NCBI GenBank assembly: GCA_963721345.1
Contig: CAVRIT010000001.1
Location: forward strand, 1,612,001-1,676,000
Source: JACDAN01 sp963721345
GTDB taxonomy: Bacteria; Actinomycetota; Thermoleophilia; Gaiellales; Gaiellaceae
Reading direction: 5' to 3'
DNA: 64,000 bases
Part shown: one piece after another, positions 9,244-16,915 of the stretch
Layout of the letters: every line of letters begins with the position of its first letter
Numbering within the stretch: position 1 is the first letter of the stretch
The notes under the pieces: model-generated
Databases searched by the model: none
Seen by the model: only the letters and a program-made list of their open reading frames with translations
What the model was told of the DNA's origin: nothing
Position numbers and translations under genes: made by a program

Positions 9244-9260
9244 CTTATCGAAAGCATTAG
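9244..9260 (+). promoter_or_regulatory. Candidate sulfur-operon operator, copy 1
   Basis: CTTATCG-N5-ATTAG, an imperfect inverted repeat 24 bases upstream of the flavoprotein start. The same half-sites with the same spacing occur at 15093-15109 before the sulfate transporter gene (CTAATCG-N5-ATTAG), with 11 of 17 positions identical. It lies in an AT-rich pocket that also serves the divergent small gene. The regulator is not identified. Confidence 0.5.
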
Positions 9261-9283
9261 AGACATGCTGGTACGCTTTGCCC

Positions 9284-10477
9284 GTGGGCGAAAGGCTTTC
9301 TTTCGACGTGCTCGTGATCGGCTCCGGGGCGTCCGGGCTGGCCGCTGCGGTCTCTGCCGAGCGCGCCGGTGCACGGGTCGCTTTGGCGACGAAAGGCGCG
9401 CTCCAGTCCTGTAACTCCGCCAAGGCCCAGGGCGGGATCCAGGCGGCGTTCGGGGAGGACGACTCGCCGGAGATTCACGCCGAGGACGTCTGGCGCAGCT
9501 CGCACGAGACAGCCGACCGGCGGCTCGTCGAGATCCTCACCGGCGAGGCGCCTTCGGCAATCCACTGGCTCGAGGAGCTCGGCGTCGAGTTCACGCGTGA
9601 GAACGGCGGCTACCGGCTCGCCCGCTGCGGCGGCGCGACGCGCAAGCGGCTGCTCCAGGTCGGCGATCGCACGGGGCTCGCGATCACCATGGCGCTGAAG
9701 GACGCGTTCGAGGCGGGCTCTGGCACCGCCTTCCCGAAGTCTCCGCTCGCCGCGCTCGAGCCCACCGAAAACGGCTGGCGCGCGACGTGCGGCGACCACG
9801 TGATCGACGCAGGCACCGTCGTCCTCGCGGCGGGCGGGCGCTGCTTTCGCGAGGCGGCCGAGCGCGGCGAGCTGTCGACCAACCATCCCGGCGCGACCGG
9901 CGAGGTGACGCAGATCGCGCGGGATCTCGGCGCGGAGGCGCGCGACCTCGACGCGCTGCAGTACCACCCGAACGGCGGCGCCTGGCCGGCGACGATGCAG
10001 GGCTACTCGATTCCCGAGACGACGCGGGCCTACGGCGCGGTGCTCCTCAACGCGGACGGCGATGAGTTCACGGACTCGCTGGGCCCGCGCGACGAGGTGT
10101 CGCAGGCAATCTTCGACGAGGTCGAGAAGGGCAAGGGCGTCGAGACCGAGGACGGCCGCCCGGCGGTCTACCTCGACACGACGCGAATTGCGGAGGCCGA
10201 CGCCCAGGTGTCGCTTCCGTACATGCTCCGGCGGTACCGTTCCGGCGGGATCGACCCGCTCGCCGAGCCGATCCTCACCTACCCGGTGCTCCACTACCAG
10301 AACGGCGGGCTCGTGATCGACGAGCACGGGCAGACGACGATCGAAGGGATCTACGCCGCGGGCGAGATCGCGGGCGGCACGCACGGAAGGAACCGGATGA
10401 TGGGCAACTCGCTCCTGGAATGCACGGTGTTCGGCCGGCGCGCCGGCAAGGCCGCGGCTGCGAAGGCGGCGGCATGA
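9284..10477 (+). CDS. Short fumarate reductase/succinate dehydrogenase-type flavoprotein
   Basis: 397 aa from GTG 9284 (TTG at 9278 is also possible). FAD dinucleotide motif VIGSGASGLAAAV at the N-terminus, NSAKAQGGIQAAFGEDD, the substrate-site HYQNGG near residue 345 and HGRNRMMGNSLLE near 370 fit the family, which reduces or oxidises C4 dicarboxylates through FAD (SdhA, FrdA, L-aspartate oxidase NadB). It is much shorter than SdhA/FrdA (about 570-600 aa) or NadB (about 530) and lacks their C-terminal helical domain. No iron-sulfur or membrane subunit follows, so the electron partner is unknown. The stop overlaps the hydratase alpha start (ATGA), and it heads the sulfur operon. Confidence 0.85.
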   Translation: MGERLSFDVLVIGSGASGLAAAVSAERAGARVALATKGALQSCNSAKAQGGIQAAFGEDDSPEIHAEDVWRSSHETADRRLVEILTGEAPSAIHWLEELGVEFTRENGGYRLARCGGATRKRLLQVGDRTGLAITMALKDAFEAGSGTAFPKSPLAALEPTENGWRATCGDHVIDAGTVVLAAGGRCFREAAERGELSTNHPGATGEVTQIARDLGAEARDLDALQYHPNGGAWPATMQGYSIPETTRAYGAVLLNADGDEFTDSLGPRDEVSQAIFDEVEKGKGVETEDGRPAVYLDTTRIAEADAQVSLPYMLRRYRSGGIDPLAEPILTYPVLHYQNGGLVIDEHGQTTIEGIYAAGEIAGGTHGRNRMMGNSLLECTVFGRRAGKAAAAKAAA

Positions 10478-11370
10478 GTACGGTCGAGCTCGACCTCCAG
10501 CAGGCAGTCGAGGACGCCGCGGCGCACCTCTACGTCTGGGGACTGAAGGACATCCCGCAGGACCTGCGCGATGCCTTGGCCGCGGCGTCGGAGCGTGAGA
10601 CGTCGATCCCGGGCCAGCGCGTGCTCCAGACGATCCTCAAGAACGTCCAGGTCGCCGAGCGCGAGAACAACCTCGTCTGCCAGGACACGGGCATCGCCGT
10701 CTACTACTGCCGGGTCGGCGAGCACTTCCCGCTCCATCCGGCGCGGATCTACCAGGCGCTCTACGACGGGACGATGCGCGCGACGCTCGACCACCCGCTG
10801 CGCTCGAACACCGTCCACACGCTGACGCGGGAGAACACCGGGCCGAACGTCGGCTATCGCGTCCCGATCGTCCACTGGGATTTCGTCGCCGACTGGGACG
10901 GGCTCGACGTCAAGTGCGTCCCGAAGGGCTCGGGGTCGGAGAACATGAGCTTCCTGAAGATGTGCGTCCCCGCCGACGGCGTGAAGGGGATCAAGCAGTT
11001 CGTGCTCGAGTCGATCGTCGGCGCAGGTGGAAAGCCGTGCCCACCTGGAATCGTCGGGGTCGGAATCGGCGGGTCGGCTGACTACGCGATGCACCTCGCC
11101 AAGGAAGCGATTGCGCGCCCCGTCGGCACTCGGAACCCGGATCCGCTCGTGGCCGAGCTCGAGGACGAGCTCTACAGGCTGCTGAACGAGACCGGCATCG
11201 GGCCGATGGGGCTCGGCGGGGACGTCACGGTCCTCCAGTGCCACATCGAGCACGCGGACACGCACATGACGCTCAATCCGGTGGCTGTGAACTACCAGTG
11301 CTGGGCGGCGCGACGCGCCTCGGCGCGCATCGCGGCCGACGGGACGACGGAGTTCGATCGCGATGCCTGA
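10474..11370 (+). CDS. Class I fumarase/L-tartrate dehydratase-type hydratase, alpha subunit
   Basis: 298 aa. Belongs to the iron-sulfur hydro-lyase family (two-subunit fumarase / TtdA). Three Cys in conserved settings (C69 in NLVCQDTG, C189 in GKPCPPG, C256 in VLQCHIEH) would hold a [4Fe-4S] cluster. The family removes water from 2-hydroxy dicarboxylates such as malate or tartrate. ATGA overlap with the flavoprotein and 8-base overlap with the beta subunit. Because the neighbours are ComA and sulfate-reduction genes, a sulfonated malate analogue (3-sulfolactate) is a possible substrate. This is inference. Confidence 0.9.
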   Translation: MSTVELDLQQAVEDAAAHLYVWGLKDIPQDLRDALAAASERETSIPGQRVLQTILKNVQVAERENNLVCQDTGIAVYYCRVGEHFPLHPARIYQALYDGTMRATLDHPLRSNTVHTLTRENTGPNVGYRVPIVHWDFVADWDGLDVKCVPKGSGSENMSFLKMCVPADGVKGIKQFVLESIVGAGGKPCPPGIVGVGIGGSADYAMHLAKEAIARPVGTRNPDPLVAELEDELYRLLNETGIGPMGLGGDVTVLQCHIEHADTHMTLNPVAVNYQCWAARRASARIAADGTTEFDRDA

Positions 11371-11947
11371 GCATCGGCTGACATTCCCAGCCTCCGAGGA
11401 GGACATCCGCAAGCTCCGCGCCGGCGACCTCGTCACTGTGGACGGCCACATCTTCGGGATCCGCGACCGGACGCAGATCCGGATCTTCGACCAGGGCGTC
11501 GAGCCGCCGGTCGACCTCAGCGGCTCGTTCCTGCTCCACACCGCGCCCAACGTGCGGAAGCGCGAGGACGGCGGCTACGACCCGATGTGCATCGGGACGA
11601 CGACGAGCGCCCGCATGGTGCGCTTCACCGAGCCGCTCGGCCGCGACTACGGCGTGCGCGCCATCTGCGGCAAGGGCGGCCTGCCCGACGAGGCGATCGA
11701 GCCGATGCGGCAGTACGGGATGGTCTACTTCGCGATCGTCGGCGGCGCCGCTGCGCTCGAGACCACCCAGATCGAGGAGATCGAGGAGGTCTACTGGGAG
11801 GAGCTGATGCCCGAGTGCCTCTGGAAGTTCCGCGTGAAGGACTTCGGGCCGCTCTGGGTCGGGATCGACGCCCACGGCAACTCGATGTTCCACGACGTCA
11901 ACGAGGCGGCGAACAAGCGCCTGGAGAAGATCCTTGCTGAGCTTTGA
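11363..11947 (+). CDS. Class I fumarase/L-tartrate dehydratase-type hydratase, beta subunit
   Basis: 194 aa, normal for the separate beta subunit. Carries IGTTTSARM, CGKGGL, the GGAAAL stretch and VKDFGPLWVGIDAHGNSMF, which match the usual beta-subunit signatures that complete the active site. One odd point is TTTSARM in place of the common GPTTSxRM. It follows the alpha gene with an 8-base overlap and is itself overlapped by 14 bases by the ComA gene. Confidence 0.9.
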   Translation: MPEHRLTFPASEEDIRKLRAGDLVTVDGHIFGIRDRTQIRIFDQGVEPPVDLSGSFLLHTAPNVRKREDGGYDPMCIGTTTSARMVRFTEPLGRDYGVRAICGKGGLPDEAIEPMRQYGMVYFAIVGGAAALETTQIEEIEEVYWEELMPECLWKFRVKDFGPLWVGIDAHGNSMFHDVNEAANKRLEKILAEL

Positions 11948-12680
11948 GCCCCGCAGCGGCGGCCTGACCCATGTTCTCGACAAGGGCCTCGGGCCCCGCG
12001 GCTGGGAGGACGTGCTCGAGACCTCCGGCGACTACATCGACGTGATCAAGCTCGGCTGGGGGACGGCCTACGTGACGGCGAATCTCCGCCACAAGCTCGA
12101 CGTGCTCCGCGACAGGCGCGTCGTGATCGGCGGAACCTTCTTCGAGGCGGTCTGGGCGACCGGTCAGGTCGACGAGTACAAGCGTTGGCTCGGCGAGCTG
12201 GGCCTGACCCATGTGGAGATCTCCGACGGCGCGGTCGACGTGCAGCGCGAGCAGAAGCTCGAGCTGATCGCCGACTTTGCACGCGACTTCACCGTCCTCT
12301 CGGAGGTCGGCTCGAAGGACTCCGAGGTCGAGTTCTCGTCGGACGAGTGGACGAGCTGGCTGCGCGAGGAGCTCGACGCGGGCGCCTGGAAGGTGATCAC
12401 CGAGGCGCGCGAGGGCGGCAGCTCGGGGATCTTCACGAACGCCGGCGAGATGCGAACCGAACTGATCGAGGACATCGGTGGCGCGGTGGAGCTCGACGAC
12501 GTCATCTTCGAGGCGCCGACGAAGTCCGCGCAAGTGTGGTTCATCAAGCAGTTCGGCCCGGCCGTGAACCTCGGGAACATCCCGCCCGACGAGGTGATCC
12601 CGCTCGAGACGCTGCGCCGCGGGCTCCGCGCCGACACGCTGAAGGAGGTGTTGCTTGGCGACCGCACCCCCACTTCCTGA
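11934..12680 (+). CDS. comA: Phosphosulfolactate synthase (ComA family)
   Basis: 248 aa, normal length for PF02679. TTG start at 11934. Family hallmarks: LGPRGWEDVLE, GDYIDVIKLGWGTA, VLSEVGSKD, ITEAREGGSSGIF, and FGPAVNLGNIPPDEVIPLETLRRGL near the end. The enzyme adds sulfite to phosphoenolpyruvate to give (R)-2-phospho-3-sulfolactate, known from archaeal coenzyme M biosynthesis and from bacterial coenzyme M and sulfolactate pathways. It sits directly upstream of the APS reductase that would make its sulfite. No ComB-type phosphatase, sulfolactate dehydrogenase or sulfopyruvate decarboxylase is seen in the window. Confidence 0.9.
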   Translation: MLSFEPRSGGLTHVLDKGLGPRGWEDVLETSGDYIDVIKLGWGTAYVTANLRHKLDVLRDRRVVIGGTFFEAVWATGQVDEYKRWLGELGLTHVEISDGAVDVQREQKLELIADFARDFTVLSEVGSKDSEVEFSSDEWTSWLREELDAGAWKVITEAREGGSSGIFTNAGEMRTELIEDIGGAVELDDVIFEAPTKSAQVWFIKQFGPAVNLGNIPPDEVIPLETLRRGLRADTLKEVLLGDRTPTS

Positions 12681-13374
12681 GCAGGACTTCGAAGCGATGC
12701 GCGCGGAGGACCTGCTCCGGTGGGCCCACGAGGAGTACGGCGACAAGCTCTGCCTCACCTGCTCGTGGCAGAAGCAGTCGTCGGTGCTCGTCCACATGGT
12801 CTCGCAACTCGGTCTCGACATCCCGATCATCGAGCTCGATACGCACCTCTTCTTCCGCGAGACCTACGAGACGCGCGACCAGCTGGTCGAGCGCTACGGC
12901 CTGAGCCTTCTCCCTCCGCCGCCGGTGATCACCGTGGCGGAGCAGCACAAGCGCGAGGGCCCGAACCTCTGGGAGCGCGACCCGGACCGCTGCTGCCACA
13001 TCCGCAAGGTCGAGCCGCTGCTCGACGCGCTGAAGCCGTACGGCGCGTGGATCTCCGGGATCCGCCGCGACCAGTCGCCGTCCCGCGCGACCACGCCGAA
13101 GGTGCAGTGGTCGGAGCGCTACGGCGTCTGGAAGATCCACCCGCTCGCGGACTGGGACGAGCGCCTGGTCTGGGGCTACATCCAGGTCAACGAGATTCCG
13201 TACAACCCGCTGCACGACGGCGGCTACCGGTCGATCGGCTGCATGCCGTGCACGAAGCCGGTCGCTCCCGGCGAGGAGGAGCGGGCCGGACGCTGGGCCG
13301 GCTCCGACAAGCTCGAGTGCGGCATCCACCTCGACACACCGGTCATCGACGCGAAGAAGGAGACAAATGCCTGA
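12655..13374 (+). CDS. cysH: Assimilatory APS reductase, [4Fe-4S] type
   Basis: 239 aa, TTG start with AAGGAGGTG 5 bases upstream. PP-loop-like N-terminal nucleotide site, then CC at 113-114 (CCHIRKVEPL), CMPC at 196-199, and the catalytic Cys222 in ECGIH. The two Cys pairs mark the [4Fe-4S] class, which generally reduces adenylyl sulfate (APS), rather than the cluster-free PAPS reductases. It yields sulfite and AMP with thioredoxin-type reductant. It overlaps comA by 26 bases and the APS kinase gene by 8. Confidence 0.93.
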   Translation: MATAPPLPEQDFEAMRAEDLLRWAHEEYGDKLCLTCSWQKQSSVLVHMVSQLGLDIPIIELDTHLFFRETYETRDQLVERYGLSLLPPPPVITVAEQHKREGPNLWERDPDRCCHIRKVEPLLDALKPYGAWISGIRRDQSPSRATTPKVQWSERYGVWKIHPLADWDERLVWGYIQVNEIPYNPLHDGGYRSIGCMPCTKPVAPGEEERAGRWAGSDKLECGIHLDTPVIDAKKETNA

Positions 13375-13918
13375 CGGATTCACCCTCTGGTTCACGGGCC
13401 TCAGCGGCGCCGGGAAGACGACGATCGCCGAGATCGTCGGGCCCGAGCTCGAGCGCCGCGGCCACCTGGTCGAGTACCTGGACGGCGACGTCGTCCGCAC
13501 GCACCTCTCGAAGGGTCTCGGCTTCTCGAAGGAGGACCGCGACACGAACATCGAGCGCATCGGCTGGGTCGCCTCGCGGCTGACCCGCCACGGGGCAGCG
13601 GTGCTCGTCTCCGCGATCTCGCCCTACGAGGAGACCCGCCGTCATGCCCGCGGGATGGTCGAGGAGCACGGCTCCTTCATCGAGGTGCACATCGCGACCT
13701 CGGTCGAGGAGTGCGCCCGCCGGGACGTCAAGGGTCTCTACGAGAAGGCGTTCAGCGGCGAGATCAAGGAGTTCACTGGCGTCTCGGATCCCTACGAGGA
13801 GCCGAGCAACCCCGAGCTCAAGATCGAGACGGAGGAGCATCCGCCGGAGGAGTCGGCGCGGATCGTCATCGACAAGCTCGAGCAGCTCGGTCTGACCCGG
13901 GCCGAGGTGGCCGCATGA
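13367..13918 (+). CDS. cysC: Adenylylsulfate (APS) kinase
   Basis: 183 aa. Walker A GLSGAGKT at residues 11-18, LDGDVVR and SKEDRDTNIERIG in the usual places, then YEETRRHAR and VKGLYEKAFSGEI. Makes PAPS from APS with ATP. In the same operon the CysH looks APS-specific, so PAPS may be needed for sulfotransferases or as a branch rather than for sulfite formation. The stop overlaps the sat start (ATGA). Confidence 0.94.
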   Translation: MPDGFTLWFTGLSGAGKTTIAEIVGPELERRGHLVEYLDGDVVRTHLSKGLGFSKEDRDTNIERIGWVASRLTRHGAAVLVSAISPYEETRRHARGMVEEHGSFIEVHIATSVEECARRDVKGLYEKAFSGEIKEFTGVSDPYEEPSNPELKIETEEHPPEESARIVIDKLEQLGLTRAEVAA

Positions 13919-15063
13919 GCCAGGTCTCGGTGCCAGGCACACGGACAGGTCTGATCGCCGCCCACGGCGGAGAGCTCGTCGACCGGACCGGGGAGCGACC
14001 TGACGACTTGAACGGCCTGGAGGTCGTCGGATTGACCTCCCGGGAGTTGTCCGACCTGGACATGCTTGCTTCGGGCGCCTTGAGCCCCCTCGAAGGGTTC
14101 ATGAACCGCGAGGACTACGAGCGAGTCGTCGAGGAGATGCGGCTGGCGAGCGGCCTCCCCTGGGCGCTTCCGGTCTGCCTCGCCGTGGATGAGGCGCCGA
14201 AGGGCGACCGGGTAGCACTGGCCGACGAGTCCGGCCGGCCCGTCGCCGTGCTCGACGTCGAGGAGACCTACGAATACGACAAGGAACGGGAAGCGGAACA
14301 GTGTTTCCGTACGACCGATGACGCGCATCCCGGGGTGGCGCGTCTCTACGAGCAGAAGCCGGTCTACCTCGCGGGCCGCGTGACCGTCTTCGAGCGGGCG
14401 GAGCCTCCCTTCCCGGAGCTCGCGCTCGACCCGGCCGAGACCCGGGGCGAGTTCGAGAAGCGGGGCTGGCGGCGCATCGTCGGCTTCCAGACGCGCAACC
14501 CCATCCACCGGGCGCACGAGTACCTGACGAAGACCGCGCTCGAGACCGTCGACGGGCTGCTGATCCATCCGCTCGTCGGCGACACGAAGTCGGACGACGT
14601 GCCGGCGGCGACCCGCGTGGAGTGCTACCGCGTCCTGGTGGACAACTACTACCCGCAGGACCGCGTCGTCGTCTCGGCTTTCCCGGCGGCGATGCGCTAC
14701 GCGGGTCCGCGGGAGGCCATCTGGCACGCGATCTGCCGCAAGAACTACGGCTGCTCGCACTTCATCGTCGGCCGCGACCACGCCGGCGTGGGGGACTACT
14801 ACGGCTCCTACGACGCACAGCAGATCTTCGACGAGTTCGAGCCGCACGAGCTCGACATCGAGCCGATGTTCTTCGAGCACGCGGTCTACTGCAAGCGGTG
14901 CGAGGCGATGGTCTCGCCGAAGACCTGCCCGCACGGCGGGGACGACCACGTCTTCCTCTCCGGGACGAAGGTGCGCGAGATGCTGACGAACGGTGAGGTC
15001 CCGCCGGTCGAGTTTTCGCGGCCCGAGGTCGCCGAAGTGCTCATCAGTGCCTACCGCGCTTGA
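13915..15063 (+). CDS. sat: ATP sulfurylase (sulfate adenylyltransferase)
   Basis: 382 aa, the size of the single-subunit Sat family. Shows FQTRNPIHRAHEYL (QxRNPxHxxH nucleotide site), HPLVGDTKSDDVPA and GRDHAGVGDYY. It joins sulfate and ATP to APS and pyrophosphate. Near the end a CxxC/CP-H cluster (YCKRCEAM, KTCPHGG) matches the zinc-binding segment of this family. Last gene of the operon; a 69-base gap with a candidate operator follows before the transporter genes. Confidence 0.95.
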   Translation: MSQVSVPGTRTGLIAAHGGELVDRTGERPDDLNGLEVVGLTSRELSDLDMLASGALSPLEGFMNREDYERVVEEMRLASGLPWALPVCLAVDEAPKGDRVALADESGRPVAVLDVEETYEYDKEREAEQCFRTTDDAHPGVARLYEQKPVYLAGRVTVFERAEPPFPELALDPAETRGEFEKRGWRRIVGFQTRNPIHRAHEYLTKTALETVDGLLIHPLVGDTKSDDVPAATRVECYRVLVDNYYPQDRVVVSAFPAAMRYAGPREAIWHAICRKNYGCSHFIVGRDHAGVGDYYGSYDAQQIFDEFEPHELDIEPMFFEHAVYCKRCEAMVSPKTCPHGGDDHVFLSGTKVREMLTNGEVPPVEFSRPEVAEVLISAYRA

Positions 15064-15086
15064 CAACGCAGGGGCCTCACGGATAG

Positions 15087-15114
15087 AAACGGCTAATCGG
15101 TGAGATTAGTGTTT
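15087..15114 (+). promoter_or_regulatory. Candidate sulfur-operon operator, copy 2, before the sulfate transporter
   Basis: Inverted repeat CTAATC-GGTGA-GATTAG (15093-15109) inside a wider imperfect AAAC...GTTT repeat. It lies 19 bases upstream of the sbp start, whose AAGGAGG ribosome site is at 15122-15128. Half-sites match copy 1 at 9244-9260, which suggests both operons answer to one regulator. Confidence 0.55.
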
Positions 15115-15132
15115 CCAATCCAAGGAGGCCCC

Positions 15133-16110
15133 ATGCGTATTCTCATTCTGGCAGTTCTGGCTCTGGCCCTCGTCGGCTGCGGCGGTGTGTCCGAGGCCGG
15201 CTCCGACGGCTCGAAGCTGACCCTCGCCGCCTATTCGACGCCGCGCGAGGTCTACTCCGAGCTGACGAAGAGCTTCGCGAAGACCGACGCCGGTGAGGGA
15301 GTCGCGTTCGACGAGTCCTACGGCAGCTCCGGCGAGCAGAGCCGAGCCGTCGAGTCAGGTCTGCCGGCGGACGTGGTGGCCTTCTCCCTCGCGCCGGACG
15401 TCGATCGGCTCGTCGAGGCCGACCTCGTCGGGGGCACGTGGGCCGACGACGAGCACAAGGGCATGGTCACGAACTCCGTCGTCGTCTTCGCGGTGCGGAA
15501 AGGCAACCCGGAGGGGATCAAGACCTGGGACGACCTGGTGCGCGACGGGATCGAGGTGATCGAGCCGAACCCGTTCACGTCCGGTGGAGCCCGATGGAAC
15601 GTCATGGCCGCCTACGGCGCGCGACGTAAGCAAGGCGAGACGCACGAGCAGGCCGTCCAGTACCTCCGCGAGCTGTTCAGGCACGTGTCGGTGCAGGACA
15701 AGAGCGCGCGGGAGTCGCTCCAGACCTTCACCGGTGGAAAGGGCGACGTGCTGCTCGCCTACGAGAACGAGGCGATCCTCGCGAAGGAGAAGGGCGAGGA
15801 GCTCGACTACGTCGTTCCCGAGCAGACGATCCTGATCGAGAACCCCGTGGCGGTGACGAAGGACGCGCCCGAGTCGGCCGCGGCCTTCCTCGACTACATC
15901 CGGTCGGAGGAGGCGCAGCGCGTCTTCGGCAAGGCCGGCTATAGGCCGGTGAACGAGGCGGTCGCCGGGGAGTTCGAGTTCCCGAAGCCGGCCGGCCTGT
16001 TCACGATCGAGGATGTCGGCGGCTGGGACGAGGTGCAGAAGCGGTTCTTCGACCGCGAGGACGGGATCATGGCCGGCATCCAGCGGGAGGTGGGCGCCGC
16101 ACTTGAGTAG
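15133..16110 (+). CDS. sbp: Sulfate ABC transporter substrate-binding lipoprotein
   Basis: 325 aa. ATG 15133 with AAGGAGG 4 bases upstream. Lipoprotein signal with lipobox LVGC (Cys16). The mature protein has the sulfate-binding family body: LAAYSTPREVYSEL, ESYGSSGEQSRAVESG, ADVVAFSLAPDV and NPFTSGGARWN. Binds sulfate or thiosulfate outside the membrane and delivers it to the CysTW channel. First gene of sbp-cysT-cysW-cysA. Confidence 0.93.
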   Translation: MRILILAVLALALVGCGGVSEAGSDGSKLTLAAYSTPREVYSELTKSFAKTDAGEGVAFDESYGSSGEQSRAVESGLPADVVAFSLAPDVDRLVEADLVGGTWADDEHKGMVTNSVVVFAVRKGNPEGIKTWDDLVRDGIEVIEPNPFTSGGARWNVMAAYGARRKQGETHEQAVQYLRELFRHVSVQDKSARESLQTFTGGKGDVLLAYENEAILAKEKGEELDYVVPEQTILIENPVAVTKDAPESAAAFLDYIRSEEAQRVFGKAGYRPVNEAVAGEFEFPKPAGLFTIEDVGGWDEVQKRFFDREDGIMAGIQREVGAALE

Positions 16111-16915
16111 CGTTGCGGTCCCCGCACCGAGGCGGCGTCGTTCCGCCCCCCTCTCCCTCGGGATCTCGACCGCGTACCTCAGCGTGATCGTCCTGATCCC
16201 GCTTGCAGCGCTCACGCTACGCTCGCTCGAGGGCGGTTTGAGCACGTTCTGGGACGCCGTGACCGATCCGCAAGCGGTCGCGTCGCTGAAGCTGACGTTC
16301 GTCGTCTCGCTCGTCGTCGTGGCGATCAACGCCGTTGCCGGAACGCTCGTCGCCTGGGTGCTCGTGCGGGACTCCTTCCGCGGGAAGACCGTCGTGAACG
16401 CGCTGATCGACCTGCCTTTCGCGCTGCCGACGATCGTGGCGGGCCTGACGCTGCTCGCGCTTTACGGGCCGAAGAGCCCGGTCGGGGTGAACGTGGCGTA
16501 CACGCAGGCCGCGCTCGTGCTCGCGCTCCTCTTCGTGACGCTCCCCTTCGTCGTGCGTACGGTCCAGCCCGTGCTGCTCGAGCTCGACCGGGACATGGAG
16601 GAGGCGGCGCAGTCGCTGGGCGCGACGTCGCTCCAGACGTTCAGGCGGGTCATCTTCCCGAACCTCTTCCCGGCGATCCTCTCGGGGACGGCGCTCGGCT
16701 TCGCACGGGCGCTCGGGGAGTTCGGGGCGGTCGTTCTGATCTCGGGCAATCAGCCCTTCCAGACGGAGGTCGCGTCCGTGTACATCTTCGGGCAGATCGA
16801 GAGCGACAACGTGACCGGTGCGGCGGCGGTGTCCGTCGTCCTGCTCGTCGCCTCGCTCGGCGTCCTGCTCTCGATCGGCGGCATCCGCCGCTGGGCCACG
16901 AGGCACGATGGTTAG
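16103..16915 (+). CDS. cysT: Sulfate ABC transporter permease CysT
   Basis: 270 aa from TTG 16103, overlapping the sbp stop by 8 bases. About six membrane helices. The permease coupling motif is EEAAQSLGATSLQTFRRVIFP, followed by ALGEFGAVVLISGN, which is characteristic of the CysT/CysW sulfate permeases. Forms the channel with CysW. Confidence 0.92.
   Translation: MSSVAVPAPRRRRSAPLSLGISTAYLSVIVLIPLAALTLRSLEGGLSTFWDAVTDPQAVASLKLTFVVSLVVVAINAVAGTLVAWVLVRDSFRGKTVVNALIDLPFALPTIVAGLTLLALYGPKSPVGVNVAYTQAALVLALLFVTLPFVVRTVQPVLLELDRDMEEAAQSLGATSLQTFRRVIFPNLFPAILSGTALGFARALGEFGAVVLISGNQPFQTEVASVYIFGQIESDNVTGAAAVSVVLLVASLGVLLSIGGIRRWATRHDG

Noticed and set aside
11960..12214. A 14-base direct repeat GGCCTGACCCATGT at 11961 and 12201.
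   Set aside because: Both copies lie in the comA gene and encode the same peptide GLTHV, so they reflect protein sequence and codon bias.
15061..15132. A riboswitch (SAM-type) before the sulfate transporter.
   Set aside because: The 69-base gap is too short for a full SAM riboswitch, and the repeat fits a DNA operator better.
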